Shown here: positions 1 through 12,900 of the stretch, one piece after another
Layout of the letters: the number at the start of each line of letters is the position of its first letter
Numbering within the stretch: the first letter of the stretch is position 1
Source of the DNA: Arenicola marina
Lineage: Eukaryota > Annelida > Polychaeta > Arenicolidae
Direction: 5' to 3'
Length of the DNA: 64,000 nt
NCBI GenBank assembly: GCA_964019135.1
Contig: OZ025252.1
Coordinates: 9,502,823 to 9,566,822 of the forward strand
Translations under genes and position numbers: made by a program
The notes under the pieces: model-generated
The model's input: the letters and a program-made list of their open reading frames with translations, nothing else
The model's database searches: none
Told to the model about the DNA's origin: nothing

Positions 1-578
1 AGTTTAGGTGATGTCATTTCTAATTCACTTTTCTCTGCAGGTATCCAAGTGAAGTCGTCTATTAGTTTTCTTTCCATCATTTCCTGAATAGCAGACTGTT
101 TTGCATGTATTTGAACAGTCCAGCTGCAATCTTTTGGCAAATCTATTAGCGAGGCATCACTCAGACTGAGCTTCAGCAGAAAGCCCCGTAGTGCTTGCTC
201 GACATGTAGCAAGAGATCCTGTCTTAACTGGGCTTCCTGTTCAGCATATTCATGGTGCATAGATACAGCAAGTGGCGTGGCTAACTCAAAGACAAAGCGC
301 TCGAGAGATTGCCCAGCTGACCCTACAATGACCACATCAACCCGCTGCACCTGCCCACGGTCTAGCAGAGGCCTCACGCTCTGCACCAACTCGCTGATGT
401 ACTTTGTCACCTCAGGCTGACAGCAAACCTGCAGAGGGACACGGTATTTTTTCTTCAGTCGAAATATCCCCTGTGGATATAATTCTCGAATATATAAAAT
501 GTTGTGAATTGCCACTTCAAGGAATTCACAAAAGATGTCCCCACTAATTTTCACCACGTTGTTGTCATGTGTAGCCAT
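1..578 (-). CDS. MAD2L2: MAD2L2 (REV7), HORMA-domain protein, C-terminus cut by window edge
   Basis: Reading leftward from the ATG at 578-576, one open frame of 192 codons plus two bases reaches the window edge without a stop. It matches MAD2L2/REV7 along its length: a start region with DIFCEFLEVAIHNILYIREL, then YPQGIF, KKKYRVPLQ, VRPLL, ERFVFEL and DDFTWIPAE, in the family order. Human MAD2L2 is 211 residues, so about 20 codons lie outside. The family folds as a HORMA domain whose safety-belt closes on partner peptides. It serves as the REV7 subunit of DNA polymerase zeta and of shieldin, and inhibits APC/C. An insertion relative to human lies around residues 105-125. No intron interrupts the visible codons. 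It is divergent to PPP1R21, with 397 bp between the two start codons. The call is secure; whether this copy is the only one in the genome cannot be seen. Confidence 0.95.
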   Translation of the reverse strand, partial: MATHDNNVVKISGDIFCEFLEVAIHNILYIRELYPQGIFRLKKKYRVPLQVCCQPEVTKYISELVQSVRPLLDRGQVQRVDVVIVGSAGQSLERFVFELATPLAVSMHHEYAEQEAQLRQDLLLHVEQALRGFLLKLSLSDASLIDLPKDCSWTVQIHAKQSAIQEMMERKLIDDFTWIPAEKSELEMTSPK

Positions 579-975
579 GATTAGTAATCAGTCATCTTTG
601 TAAACCAGTATACTTCTTAAAAAACAATGCCGATGGGATCAGGCTGTCGCCAAACACACGCCATTTGTAAACACCTTAGGCAGTGAGGGTAGTTAGCCAA
701 GCTCCCCGCAAGGTGGCGCTACGCAGGCTCTATAATGGAGCCCTAGCGGAGTGAGTCGAAGGCAGAGAGTGGGTAGTTAGCGTTTCAACCGCCGCGACAC
801 CTGCTGGGAGAGTATGCTGTAAGACAAGTATTTCTTGAAACACCCACCGAACACTGCCTCTTCCGGTTTACATGTCAAACTGCAAAATATAAATCTGTAA
901 TCCGTTTATTTATCTATTTAACTTGGCAATTCACTTTTTACTACATACTTATGTTGATCAAATGATTGCGAGACA
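579..975. promoter_or_regulatory. Divergent intergenic region between MAD2L2 and PPP1R21, presumed bidirectional promoter
   Basis: This 397-bp segment separates the two outward-facing start codons and must hold both 5' UTRs and core promoters unless further 5' exons exist. It has a GC-richer core at about 695-830 with several CpG dinucleotides, then an AT-rich part before the PPP1R21 ATG. No unambiguous TATA box or initiator could be assigned. An in-frame TGA at 955-957 supports the chosen PPP1R21 start. Promoter function is inferred from gene arrangement only. Confidence 0.6.
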
Positions 976-3900
976 ATGAGCGACCTCCAGGCCAAGTACC
1001 AAAAGCTGGCAACAGAATATTCGAAGGTATGACATTTGGTGTTTGAACGAACGTAACTGGGCGTTAGACCCAGGCCAGGCCATATGAGACAGACTCTTGA
1101 CAGTTGTTGCTCCGCATATCCTCAGGCAGAAAATGTGGGGGGAAGATTTTTTTGTGTGGGCAAATGTTTTGTTTTGTGTTTTGAATGGCACAATCCATCA
1201 AACCATTGTCATTTTACTATTGTCACTAAGATACCTAAACTTTGTATTTACCACAAAACCCACATGCATATGAACTAACAAATTATCGCATTACTATCAA
1301 GGCGGTTGAAATGAGACTGTCTTGTTGTTTATCGCGCCATTTTGTATTTGGTCATTCTTCACCAGGGGCTTTAGCCAGGTGGCGTTTCGCTTATTGCATG
1401 TCAATAGCTAGGTGTATGCCACCAAGCGAATGGTATTATATTGACGGCATGCATAGATTTTCCACTGGGTGGGCTTGAGAAACGTTATTGTCGTAATAAT
1501 GAAGACTTGAAATAAAATAGTAACGTAAGTTGATTGATACATACTTCCAGAAATTATTCCTATACTCCAAACAGTTTGTCGCCATCAATACCGCTTCTCG
1601 CCTCGCATGTTTATGCATTGCGATACAGGATTTGATCGTTAGGACATGTGGCATTGTTTCGTGAAACCAACAATGTCACATGTCTTCATCTGTCTCATCT
1701 GCATTTTCTTCACACTGGCAGCCTCTAATAGGTTCGAGTGGGTAGATTTCGACATTTTGCTGAACCAGGTAGCAGTCGTTAATAGGTATGTCGTACGCCT
1801 TTGACCGGAATTGAGATTTGATGAATTTGCGGATTTCACACTGATCTCCTGATATTTCAACCACGATATATCTATCTCGGCCTTTCGTCTTATCACGATC
1901 CACCTTTAGATAGACCGAATCACCCACTTGCACCTTGATCATCGTTGATTCACTGCGGCTTCCAGCTTTGGACTTGCTGCTGTGAAGATGGTTAGCAGTG
2001 GCGGTTCTATGGGGGGGGGGGGGGGTAGGGGGGTTGCAACCCCCCCTTGGGAACCAGAACATACAACATACATGTTACTATACATGTTAAAGTCTCAAGT
2101 CTTCAGAGAGCAACCCCCCCCCCCCCTTGGGAAACTGAACATACACTGTTAAAGTCGGTTTCTCCAAGCACGCCTCCGCCCCCCCCCCCCCCCCCCCCCC
2201 CCCCCGGTCGGAAGTTTTTCAGAGAGCACAGCCCCTGGTCGGAAGTTTTTCAGAGAGCACAGCCCCCGGTCGGAAGTTTTCAGAGAGCACCCCCCCCTCC
2301 CCCCCCCCCCCCCCTTGGCAAATTCCTAGATCCGCCCCTGGTTAGCAGTTCGTATGTGCTGCTGTGTCCTGATGAGCTGAAGATCATCTATGGGTAAGTG
2401 TTCTCCAGTGACCTGGTCCCGTTGAGTCCAAACTTCACGCGCAGACAGACCACCCTTACGAATCCGCGCGTTCAGGTTTGCAGTAGCAACCGCGAGCGTA
2501 GATTGCGTCAGTGTATCGCCTTCCGGGTTGAGACGCAAACATTCCATACCTAACTCTTGGATGGCGCGTTCTGCCACCGGATTTTTATTTACGTTTTTTG
2601 CTGCGCCGATATCAAGGACGACACCCAGAGCTTTTAGAGACTGATCGTTCCGCAAGCTTACGAAGCCTGGGGCTGGGTCAACGCGAACGTGAACATCGTG
2701 ATCTCCGTATGAACGAACTTCAGCGGTAAGTGCGATCAAGGCATTTCTCAGCTCGTCTCGGGTTTCACCCCCGATAAGGGAGGTAAGGCTGTACATTGAA
2801 ACAGTTTCCCGAAGAACAAATACATATTGTCGGTAACGGCGCATGACGTCTGCTGCGAAGTTCGATCCTATCAAAGCAGGAGGATCGCATGATGTCTGAG
2901 GTCGCAGATAATTAGATAGGGTGTTAAGTGACCCACAGTGGTGACAAGATGGTGTTACGGCTACGAGAGCTTTATCCAGATCCAAGGCAGGAGAGATACC
3001 TGGTGAATAGCGCCTTCATATGGTGCTGAGGGGCGCTCGAACCGTATGTGCGTTGCCGTCAACAGACCGTTAATGACGGCGCGTGCTACCTACCTGTTTC
3101 TGGTAGGTAAGAAAGGTTTGTCTTCTCTCACCACTAACAATCCATCATTCGCAATGGTTACGTCGCGTATGTATCGTTTGACGTCCTGTATTGTAGTTTG
3201 CCTTTTGGAGGGTCGAGTTCCCTGTACGAGGTGTGCGTGTGTACGCCGAAGATTCGGACACTCGAGTTGAGTTACCTTCCAAGCCGCCCGGTTGGTGAAT
3301 GGCATCATTACTGAACCGTTTCTGACGTCACTGATTGATACACCGCGGACGACGGAATCTTCGGATTCCATGATGAATTTGCACAAATGACAACTTGGAT
3401 CCGAACATTCAGCTGGGTGTCTGCTTGCATAACTTGACGGAAGATTGGCGGCTCCAGATATGTGCCGGACTTGAATCGCGTAGCGACTGACAGTTGATAA
3501 GAAAGACGTAACTCTTGCGCTGGCTGAAAATTCACCGCGATTTAGTTTTTCACAGGCTTGAACACACGGTCTACTCTCCGTTAATAGTTGCGTAGTGTGT
3601 TGTAATTAAATAAGGAAAGGAGCGAAGTGCTTGATCGCCGTGCCAATAGTCAGCGCTTCGATTTCGCAAGGCATCCACGTAACTTGGTGCTTCCTGAGTT
3701 TAGCGTTGAAGAAGCCAGCCAGGATGAGAACGTCGTTGTGGCGAACGTATAACGTCGCGGCAATGCCTTGACTTCTGACTGATCCGTCCGTAACTATCCA
3801 TAATCGGTCTGTGGGATAGTAATGGTCTTAGTATTTTGTAACGACTCCTGCGCTACTTTGAAGGCGATGAGAAGCTCTTCTTTCCAGATGATAACCTCAC

Positions 3901-6900
3901 GGGACTCATTGCCCGCTGTTGCGGCTTCGAGCAGACTCACGTATTGGGCGTATCCGCGAAGAACACGACTGAGCACCTTATACGCTCCAACAAAGGATCT
4001 CAATCCTTGAACAGTTGTAGGTGGTTTAACTAGTGTAAGCGCGCTGATTCTGCGTTTGCTGGCTTTTAGTGTGCCGTCTGACCAGATCCATCCTAAAATA
4101 TTCGCTGATTTCGGGCATATGATCGTTTTAGAGGCAGAGAGACGAAGATTGTTTCGCTTCAGTGCTGATAACACCCGGGACCAATTGGTCAAAGTTTCCT
4201 GTGGGCTGTCACCGCCTACGTACAAATCGTCAGCGATTTTTGCCACATAGCCTTCTTGGATCAAGTCACCAAGAACTCTACACATCAGTTCCTCCAGGCA
4301 TGTCTGGATCCTGGCATCCCCATGGCCGAGCGGGGGTATACCCTGACGCCTTTGAAGGGCCTTGCAACTCCGCAGTATTTCATTGACGTTTGGGCCAGTG
4401 GTATCTGATAGAACAATTTGAGTAGGTCGGATATTACGATATTACGATGTATTTCCATTTCGCTATTTCACGGAGAACTCCCGTCAACGTTCGGTATCAG
4501 TGAAGGTTGGGGTTTGCAGTAATTAACCACTTCGCGAAATGAGGTGACCAAGCGTTTACTGCCGTTGTGTTTGTTGACGAGAAACGGTAGATTAAGATAT
4601 TCCAAGGTGGTGTTGACGTCTTCGGGCTTAGCAAATACCCCGGCGGCTTTGAGTTCGTCGAACTTTTGCTGTAACTCAGTCATAGTTGACTTGTTATACA
4701 GTGGAAGACGTCCCTTTCTAGCTCTTTCTCTGGGGTGGAAGAGTAGGTCCTATGATCAGGATTTAGGATCAAAGACGGCGTCGTATTGTCCGTGAAGATC
4801 TTTGAATCTCTGTCGGATTTCTGTAGGTAAACGTTCGTCTGGGTCTACCGACACATGGGTCGAGAACGGCGCTTCTATCTTCACAGTCCGGGTTGTTGGT
4901 AACACTGGCTGTTGTTGAGAAATTGTCTCTGGTGGAGATCCGACTTCTCTGACTTGGCATAAGTGTTCGTTGCCTTTGACCAGGATTGCTTCCGCCGTGG
5001 TATTGGCAACGCGAAGTGTATGTCTGACAGCGACGATCTCTTGTGGGGTAGGCGACGCTTTGCCGAGTTTCAGGTTTGTATTAGATGGGCTGTCCCACCT
5101 GGTTCCAAAGCCCACGTGAACGTGTTAGTTCACAATGAACCTCGGCGATGACGTCAAGTGGGGTTATGCCATCAGCTTGACGTGCTGACTGGGATTCGGT
5201 TTTGATTGGTAATCCAATTATTTTAGCGAATGACGCTTGAATCATGTTAGTTGTAGCACCGGTGTCTAGTGTGACTTTAACACGGTGGTGCTGGAAGAAT
5301 GTAGTCAGAAATGGAGATTGAATGACGTCAACGTTCCTCACAGTTGGTTCTGTATCCAGTAAAGCGTCTGGAACTGCTTCAGTGTCTCTGTCATATGAAG
5401 GTTCGTAAATATGTTCATCGTACTCATCATCTGCCACGCGACGTGATCGCCCTAAGGCATGCCTGTCAGCTTCTGGTAAATACTGACAATCGATGAGGTT
5501 ATGGGACGCGTCTGCGTGCGGTTTTACACAATATACAGGACTTAAACCCCTTTGGTTTTCGCTGTGGCTGGTTTTTCTGGTGGTACATGGGAGCTGATGA
5601 CGCGCGTAGGGCTTTCGAATCATCGATAGTTCGTAACTCATCCAGAAGAGATGATAGAGCTTGGGATATTTCCGGTTTTAGAGATGCTAAGGATTGTTTT
5701 CGAAGTTCAGCGCCGTATTTCTGTTTGACAAACTGAGGTAAAGCAGGATTTATTAGGTTGAGCCACATGAACACAACCGTGTTCTCCAAAGTAGGTGTTA
5801 GGTCTTCATCAACCATGACCGGTTCTCCGTGATGGAGAATGTCGCTATCCGGAGTTAGAAGATTATCCTCGAAAAAGGCTAACAAGCGCTGGTATAGATC
5901 TTCAGGTCGTTCATCAGGTAATAACTTGACATTAGATAGGTCTAAGAAATGAGCCCCGGAGGACTGGAAGCCATAATGCAGACGAATCTTCTGCCAAATA
6001 TCTGGCAATGAGGTAGAACCTTTCACGATGGAAGATCTTGATATGACTGAACATTATTTGGCCCAGTAATAGCTCCAGCTTAGCGTTTTTTTGTGTGGCC
6101 GTCAGTCTTTGTTCACTATATAGTTATAGGTACGGGTGCCACATCATCAGTTAGTCCTCTATTTGGGTTTGTAGCAGTTTTCTTTTGCCACACAACTCCT
6201 TCATTGAGGAAACTGTTGAAGCTATGGTCCAATGACAGTATATATATTAAGTTTTGCCTCCAGTTTTCAAATGAGTTCACTGTCTCATGCTTGGTCAAAG
6301 ACCATTGTTTCGGAGCTCTTGCCATATTTGTCTGGCGAACAAGGCCGGTATTAGCTTACTTGCGTGAGGAAACTTCAATTTTCCAAATCGAAACTGAGTG
6401 AAGCTGTTTCAGTCTTTTCGTCTTGTTGATAGACTATGCTACTCCGGACGAAGGTTTGTAAACCGTTGACACCACGCCAGATAACAACAACAGTCTTCTC
6501 CGACTTTATTCCCAATACACGTAAACTAACCACTTCTCATTGTGCAACTGCAAAGGCCTCGACGAGTGATAGAGCCACTCGCCAGATGGCGTTAATCACC
6601 CGTGGCGCTAATACCTTTTCCTGTAAGTTATATTGGTAGAAGAGTATTGTACAATGTGTAGATTCCCTCAAGCGATGCAAAACGTCCCGGGTCTTGTCGT
6701 CAAAGTTTGTATTGGGCATGCTGTGGGGGGCTTAATGTTTAAGGGGGTAGAGTCCTGCCCAGGTGAAGAGGGATTGAAATAGCTGGTTGTTATTATTAAT
6801 CAGGTGAAACATGGAAGCTGGGGCTCCATTTGCAAGCCAGCTTCTCTAGGGGCACAATGGTGTCCATGCTAAATTCCTTAGAAACTCCAGTCAGGAATCG

Positions 6901-9900
6901 ACTGTAGCTTTTATAATAATGTGTACGTGTACAATCATAGTGTTTACATCTTCTATATACCTTGGTCTATCTGACATCAAGAAAGTGTGTCAACACTATA
7001 GGTTCTTTCGAGCTTGGAGTGTTATGATACACAGATTTCAGAGAGCTTTCAGGCTGTAATCATTAAAATATAAAAAGGGTCTTTTGCAGTTTCTAATTGG
7101 ATACATAACTTCATGTCAAGGAGAGTCCAGCCTTGTAATAAATTGCGAATTGGTTAAAATTAGTGAGTGGCTTTATGCAAACAAACTTGCCCTGAACGCG
7201 GCAAAATCCAAGTTCATGATCTTTCATACACAACAAAAATCTGTTAATGTTCCCTCTTTGTTTAGAAACAATACGCAAATAGAGTGCGTTGACATTTCGA
7301 CATGCTTGTTATCATCCTTGACAAACATATGAAATGGAATAAACATGTTGATAAGATCGCGAATAAAATCTCTAAAGTTGCTGGGATTCTAAAAAAAATG
7401 AAATGGACCCTTCCTCGCCATATTTTACGCACAATTTATAACACCCTAATATTGCAAACTCTAAAATTTTATTACAAGCTCAAGCATGATACATTACCAT
7501 TTTACTTCTCACAGTTTCCGATTGTTCATAGCCATCAAATTCATCACCACAATACGAGATTCAATTCCCGATTGTCTACCACTATGGTATTTCACGACTT
7601 TGCAACTAACTGTATTCGACATAGCCTCGTTAAAGTTGTGAGTGAAACTCCAACACTTATTCTAAACAAAATATATACGCATAGCTTACCTGCATTTGCA
7701 AGATATATTAAGGATAATTTAATAATTAACTATGATTTCGAGTGTCACATCGAATATTGTTATATTTGCCATCGGTTAATTGTCTGAATAACTTAAGTAC
7801 ATATATTGAAGCTGTTCATGTGAGGTGTATTTTGATCTGTATTGAATACCTAAAATATTATTGTATATATATTATTGTTATCTTTTGGTTGTTTATGTGT
7901 TACTGTATAACTTTAAAGATCAGAATGTTGGGTGGCTCTAGCACCAGCGACCTTTAAGGTCTCAGTTGGAATCTCCCGGCCAAGTCGACACTATTTGTCT
8001 CACTTCTCATTTGTATTTACATCATACTTGGTCAAATAAACGAATCATGAATCATGTCACATTTTGTCTTTATGCAGTCAACATATCAAATCATGCCCAA
8101 TCAATCAAATGTATCAGATTAGCAGGTTCTGACAGTGTGCTTCCGGTTGGACGACTTCCACTTGGAGGACACCCCATTTTGGTACTTCCAGTTGGACGAC
8201 TTCCAGTTAGACGACATTATATATAAATACGTTAATTCAAGAGGTGTGAAAGCGGGAAGGCCGCCAATATTCCATCTTGAACATCAAAGGGTGCAGGTGT
8301 CGTTCACACCTCTTTGTAAAAATAACACGACGCCAACGCAGTGGCTGTCGGCAACAACAGAGTGACGCTAAATCTTAGACGACACGCCGAAAAAATGTTG
8401 TACTATTCTTCAAACTGTCCTAATTTTATCTGCAAAACTCTCAAATAGTCATGCTAACCATGATGCATCTATATGAATTGTTTATTTCGCGATGCCTAAC
8501 GTATTTATATACAATGTCGTCTAACTGGAAGTCTTCCAACTGGAAGTGATCTGTTCTCACTGTATATACCGGTTTTCTTATTTCAGTTGCATATAATACA
8601 TACTGTAGCCCATTTTATCCTCATTATATATAAAATAGCTTAAACCGTTTATATTTTACAGTTGTATAGACTTTATATATTAGCTGAATGAAAATGAAGT
8701 AATATTATTTATTTTCCTAAAATGTTTTTCCATAGTATATTACAATATAGAAATCTTCTGTTTTAATTTCAAAGCTAAGAGCACAGTTGCCAGTACTGAA
8801 AAAGGCTGTTATCGATGAGCAGACAAAAGAAGAGGAGTTGAAGGTACAGTTATCCCTGAGTTCTGAAATGATCCTCAGTTATAGAACTCTTTAGTTATAG
8901 AACTCCTCAGATATAGAACTTCTCAGTTATACAATATGTACATGTACCTTGATGGTATGATTATCTGTTTCATAACTTTACCAGGCGATTCTTCAGATAT
9001 CCGTTAATTGCAGATATCATCAATTTAATAAACACTGGAAAATCTAAAATGCATGATGTCAATAAATGAACGCAATTTTACATGAGTGATGTATTTGATT
9101 CTGATAAAAAAATTATGCTCTTTTATTCTGTTTTTCAGCTATTCTTTGTGTCCATCTGTAATATGGTGTATCTATTATATTTTTCGTTCAACTATTAAGG
9201 AGAGTATAAAGGGAAAGGACCAGCGCATACGCAAGTATGAACAGGAGATTGACAGCCTCAGCTTCAGAAACCAGCAGCTATCGGCTAGAGTGTCTGTGCT
9301 ACAACAAGAGTTGGAAGAAGAACATATCAAAGGCAAAACGAAACACAAGGTGTGTTATTTGATTCGGCGAAGAATTGTATTTACGGAAGAACTGATACAA
9401 TTTTTGTCAAATTTAATATGGACTTAAAGAAATTAATTTTCATTTTTTTCGTTTGATGTAAAATGTTTGTTGTTGTTTGGTAAGGTTATGAAAGTGAGAA
9501 TATTTGTAGTGTTTATGTTTGCCTGACTGCATGGTTTATTGGTATAATTGTTGAGCTTTTTCATTTTAAAATTGTCGCTGGCGGATATTGCATGCTAGTG
9601 CATACCTATTCTAGAATGGCATGCTTCTGTCTCTGCAGACTTGGACTGTTTTGGGACAGACTTACAAACATGAAAACGCTGTAAGCTGTCTTTTGATACC
9701 CCTTTCATTTCTATGTAGTATACTACCCACATTACCGGTATGTGTTTAAATCACCCATAGATAATATCTTCCCTCCCAGTACCCTGCCATCCTTAGAGTT
9801 ATGTTAGAAAGCTTGATGCTTGCTTTCTCATATACACTATAGTAACAGGTTTACTTGTACCCTTTCGTCATATATCTTGAAAGTATATTTCCATCTTGTA

Positions 9901-12900
9901 TGAACAAATTCGTGTTTTAGCATGCAATGTGATTTTTGTACCTGATATGCCAAAATAGGTTGGCTTTAATTATTGAGACTGCTGCGAGCGTGCGGTGCTC
10001 GCCTTGCTGTGGTTATTGGTGGAAGGCAGGAAGCAGCTTTAATAAGGCAAACATACCTCCATAGCGTCCCACATAGCCAGGAAACGCAGCTAATCATTAA
10101 CCTCACCTACAAAATGTCACCTATAAACAGTGTCATATTCTAAACATTTCTCCCGGGTATGATGACTGTATCTATAACTTAGATAGCTTTCCCTTTAAAA
10201 CAACATGTTTTTTAAACAAAGTCGTGCATACATTAGCAGTGGCAAGCAGAATAATTGATCAAGGATTTTATTTGATGACATCAATGTGTGTTTGGCTTTT
10301 AGTATTGTGGCTTTCAGCACTCTTGTAGCATGGTATTGTATTGCATGGGTTGGGCGTGTACACTGCGCCTGGCCGGAAGTGAAGCGGCTATTATTTCTGA
10401 TGAGTAAATATTAGCATAAAATCTGGTCCGTTTTGGTTTAACAGAAACAGAATGCAGCACAAGACACACAAACAGGGATTGCAGAATATTCTGCTCATGC
10501 AAGTATAATTGGGGAAGAATTACAAAGCAAAATTGAAGAAAATGCAAGATTACATAGCAAGGTAATTATTCTTGTGTGTCTAGGAAGCGGTTTCAAATGC
10601 ATGAACTTTACGAGGCGTTGTTATTTGTTGGTATATAAAATGTAGTTGTCTTAGTTTTGTAAGGCCTTAATTGTTCACCATTGTGTATAAGTATATGTGC
10701 ATAAGTATTTTTGTTATGAAGTCTATTCCTTTTTGTGCCAGAAGTGCTTAACGGTGTGAAAAGACCATCACTGATTGAACTCGTTCATTGTTATTACTAC
10801 ATTGTGCTATAAAGTACTCGGTCATGAGTGATGTGCTTACATTTTCGCATATCGCTGGCCACGTGTACAATTGATTCATGGCATTTCAATCGAAATTGAC
10901 AATTTAAAAAATTAGATCTCGCAAAATAAAATGAATGATTTTTTATATTTCTGAGTGGTCCTCGATGGATATAATGAGCTATAATGAGAAGTTTTAAAAG
11001 GGTGATTTTTTACAGTAATAGTAGTTAATTACCGAATCCGGATGTGTGTCGCTTCAGTGAAAGTTCTATTTTTAGTTGATTTTGATCACCGAGTGATCCC
11101 ACTGTGTGTTTGATGTGAAGTGGGTGTTGGTGACCTTAGGTTCATGACGTGGACGAGGCCCACCGCCGTGTGTTGCTCGAGCTCCAGGACCGCCTATCGG
11201 CCCTGGAGTCGGACGCCAGCCAGCACCAGGCAGTCCTGGAGGCCACGCGCCAGAACAGCAAGGGACAGATAGACCGGTTGCAGGAAGAAAAGGCGCTCCT
11301 AGAGGTCGTTGTCTGAAGATACCATTTCTTTTTTGTGGTGTGCATAGATTTAGGTTCCGGCTGAGCTATATACTGGCTATTTTGTGTTTATCTTGAACTA
11401 TTACCATGCATCTATCTATGGGCTTCTATCTGGTGTAATGGTTAGCGCACTAGACCGCAGATCTATAGCTTGTGGGCTCGAAGCCGGCCCCGGGCACCTA
11501 ATCTGGGATATGTTTGTCATCGTCCCGAGAGGTTCCTTAATGTCATGTGTTCGCAATACGGCCTAAAACATTAATTAATTAATTTCGCTTGCACTTTGAT
11601 ATGTTACACAGATGCTGTGTTAATTAACTGCTGTTTCCGGTGGTATTTCGTCATCTATTATTCTGGTGCCCAGTTATCCAATATTCCAAATGGCCATCTT
11701 CCTTTACAAAAAATACTATTCGGTAGGGATTATTACTGCACAATATATGGGGATGACGTAATGAAAGACGAAGAACTGCATTTTTTGTCTTATTATTATT
11801 GTGCATTCTACGTATTAAAATGAAATATTATTTGCATATGTTGGTTGTAGATACGACTCCAGCGACAGGAGAAGGACGCCCACCGCGCTCTGGCCAGGGC
11901 CACAGACGCGTGAGTACGACGTGTCACCTTGTCTGAGGTTTACACGTAGAGGGGTCCAGACCTAGTCGTTACTATCCACAATGATAGCAATTTCCATTTT
12001 GTTGCATTTCGTAGTCTCAGCAGGTATTTTAGCCCATTTGGATGGCCCCCTGGATAAGTTTTTAATCTGGCTATAGTTGTAGTGTACAGACCAACATGGG
12101 TTCTAAGTGTGGCATCAGCTTTTTATCCACATCCTTTGTGCTTTGTCTTTCATGTTTGTTGGGTAATGAGGAGTAATTTCTGGACTTTTTAAGGGAAGAG
12201 CGGTTGGTCTTCCTACAACGAGATCTATCTACCCAACTGGAAAAAACAACGTCGACGATTCGCAGTAAATTGCCTTTTAATGACACTGGTGAGTTTTTGT
12301 CGAATTCAGTGATGCATACGATGGTTGGTTTATTGACGTAGATAATATATACTGATAGATACATATTACAAAAAGTTGTGATATTTTATCTCGTGGAAAT
12401 CTGAGATATGAAAAACCCTTGCTTCCCATCTTACATTGATGATTTATAATTTCCTTAGATTATCGGCTTTAAATATATGTAACATGCAAGTTGACTCAGC
12501 TCGTCAATTCTATTTGGGCTCATTGATTGTGCAAACCAGTCCTATGGAGGTGTAGGGAACCGGTCGTCGCAAAATGTCTCCTTGAGGTTTCTGAAATAGC
12601 AACATAGGGCGATATCGCAGTTATGTTTTCATATAATGAAACAGCGTGGTTAAACCACGAAAATATAAAGATAAAGCCGGAATGCAAATTGCATTATGAT
12701 CCTTAATATCTTAAAATTGTATTCACCCGCAACCGTCGACACCCACAGAAGTCGTGGAGGCACGTGACTCTGCTCAGTTTGCCCAGATATACACAAAACC
12801 CCTCATATATTCTCTGACTCGTAGAACTCCCGGAGCTGAACGCCCTGAACGTTCCGTGCCACAATCGTAAGCGCCAGCTGCGGACCAAGGAGCTGGCGGG

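Noticed and set aside
1400-1680. 3' LTR matching a right-hand LTR near 6480-6718
   Set aside because: No convincing direct repeat between the two flanks could be found by eye, so no LTR pair is annotated.
11409-11480. Functional tRNA gene
   Set aside because: Box A and box B are present, but the stem pairing is poor and the sequence continues into a SINE body with related copies elsewhere. The same holds for 17165, 40780, 51500 and 56150.
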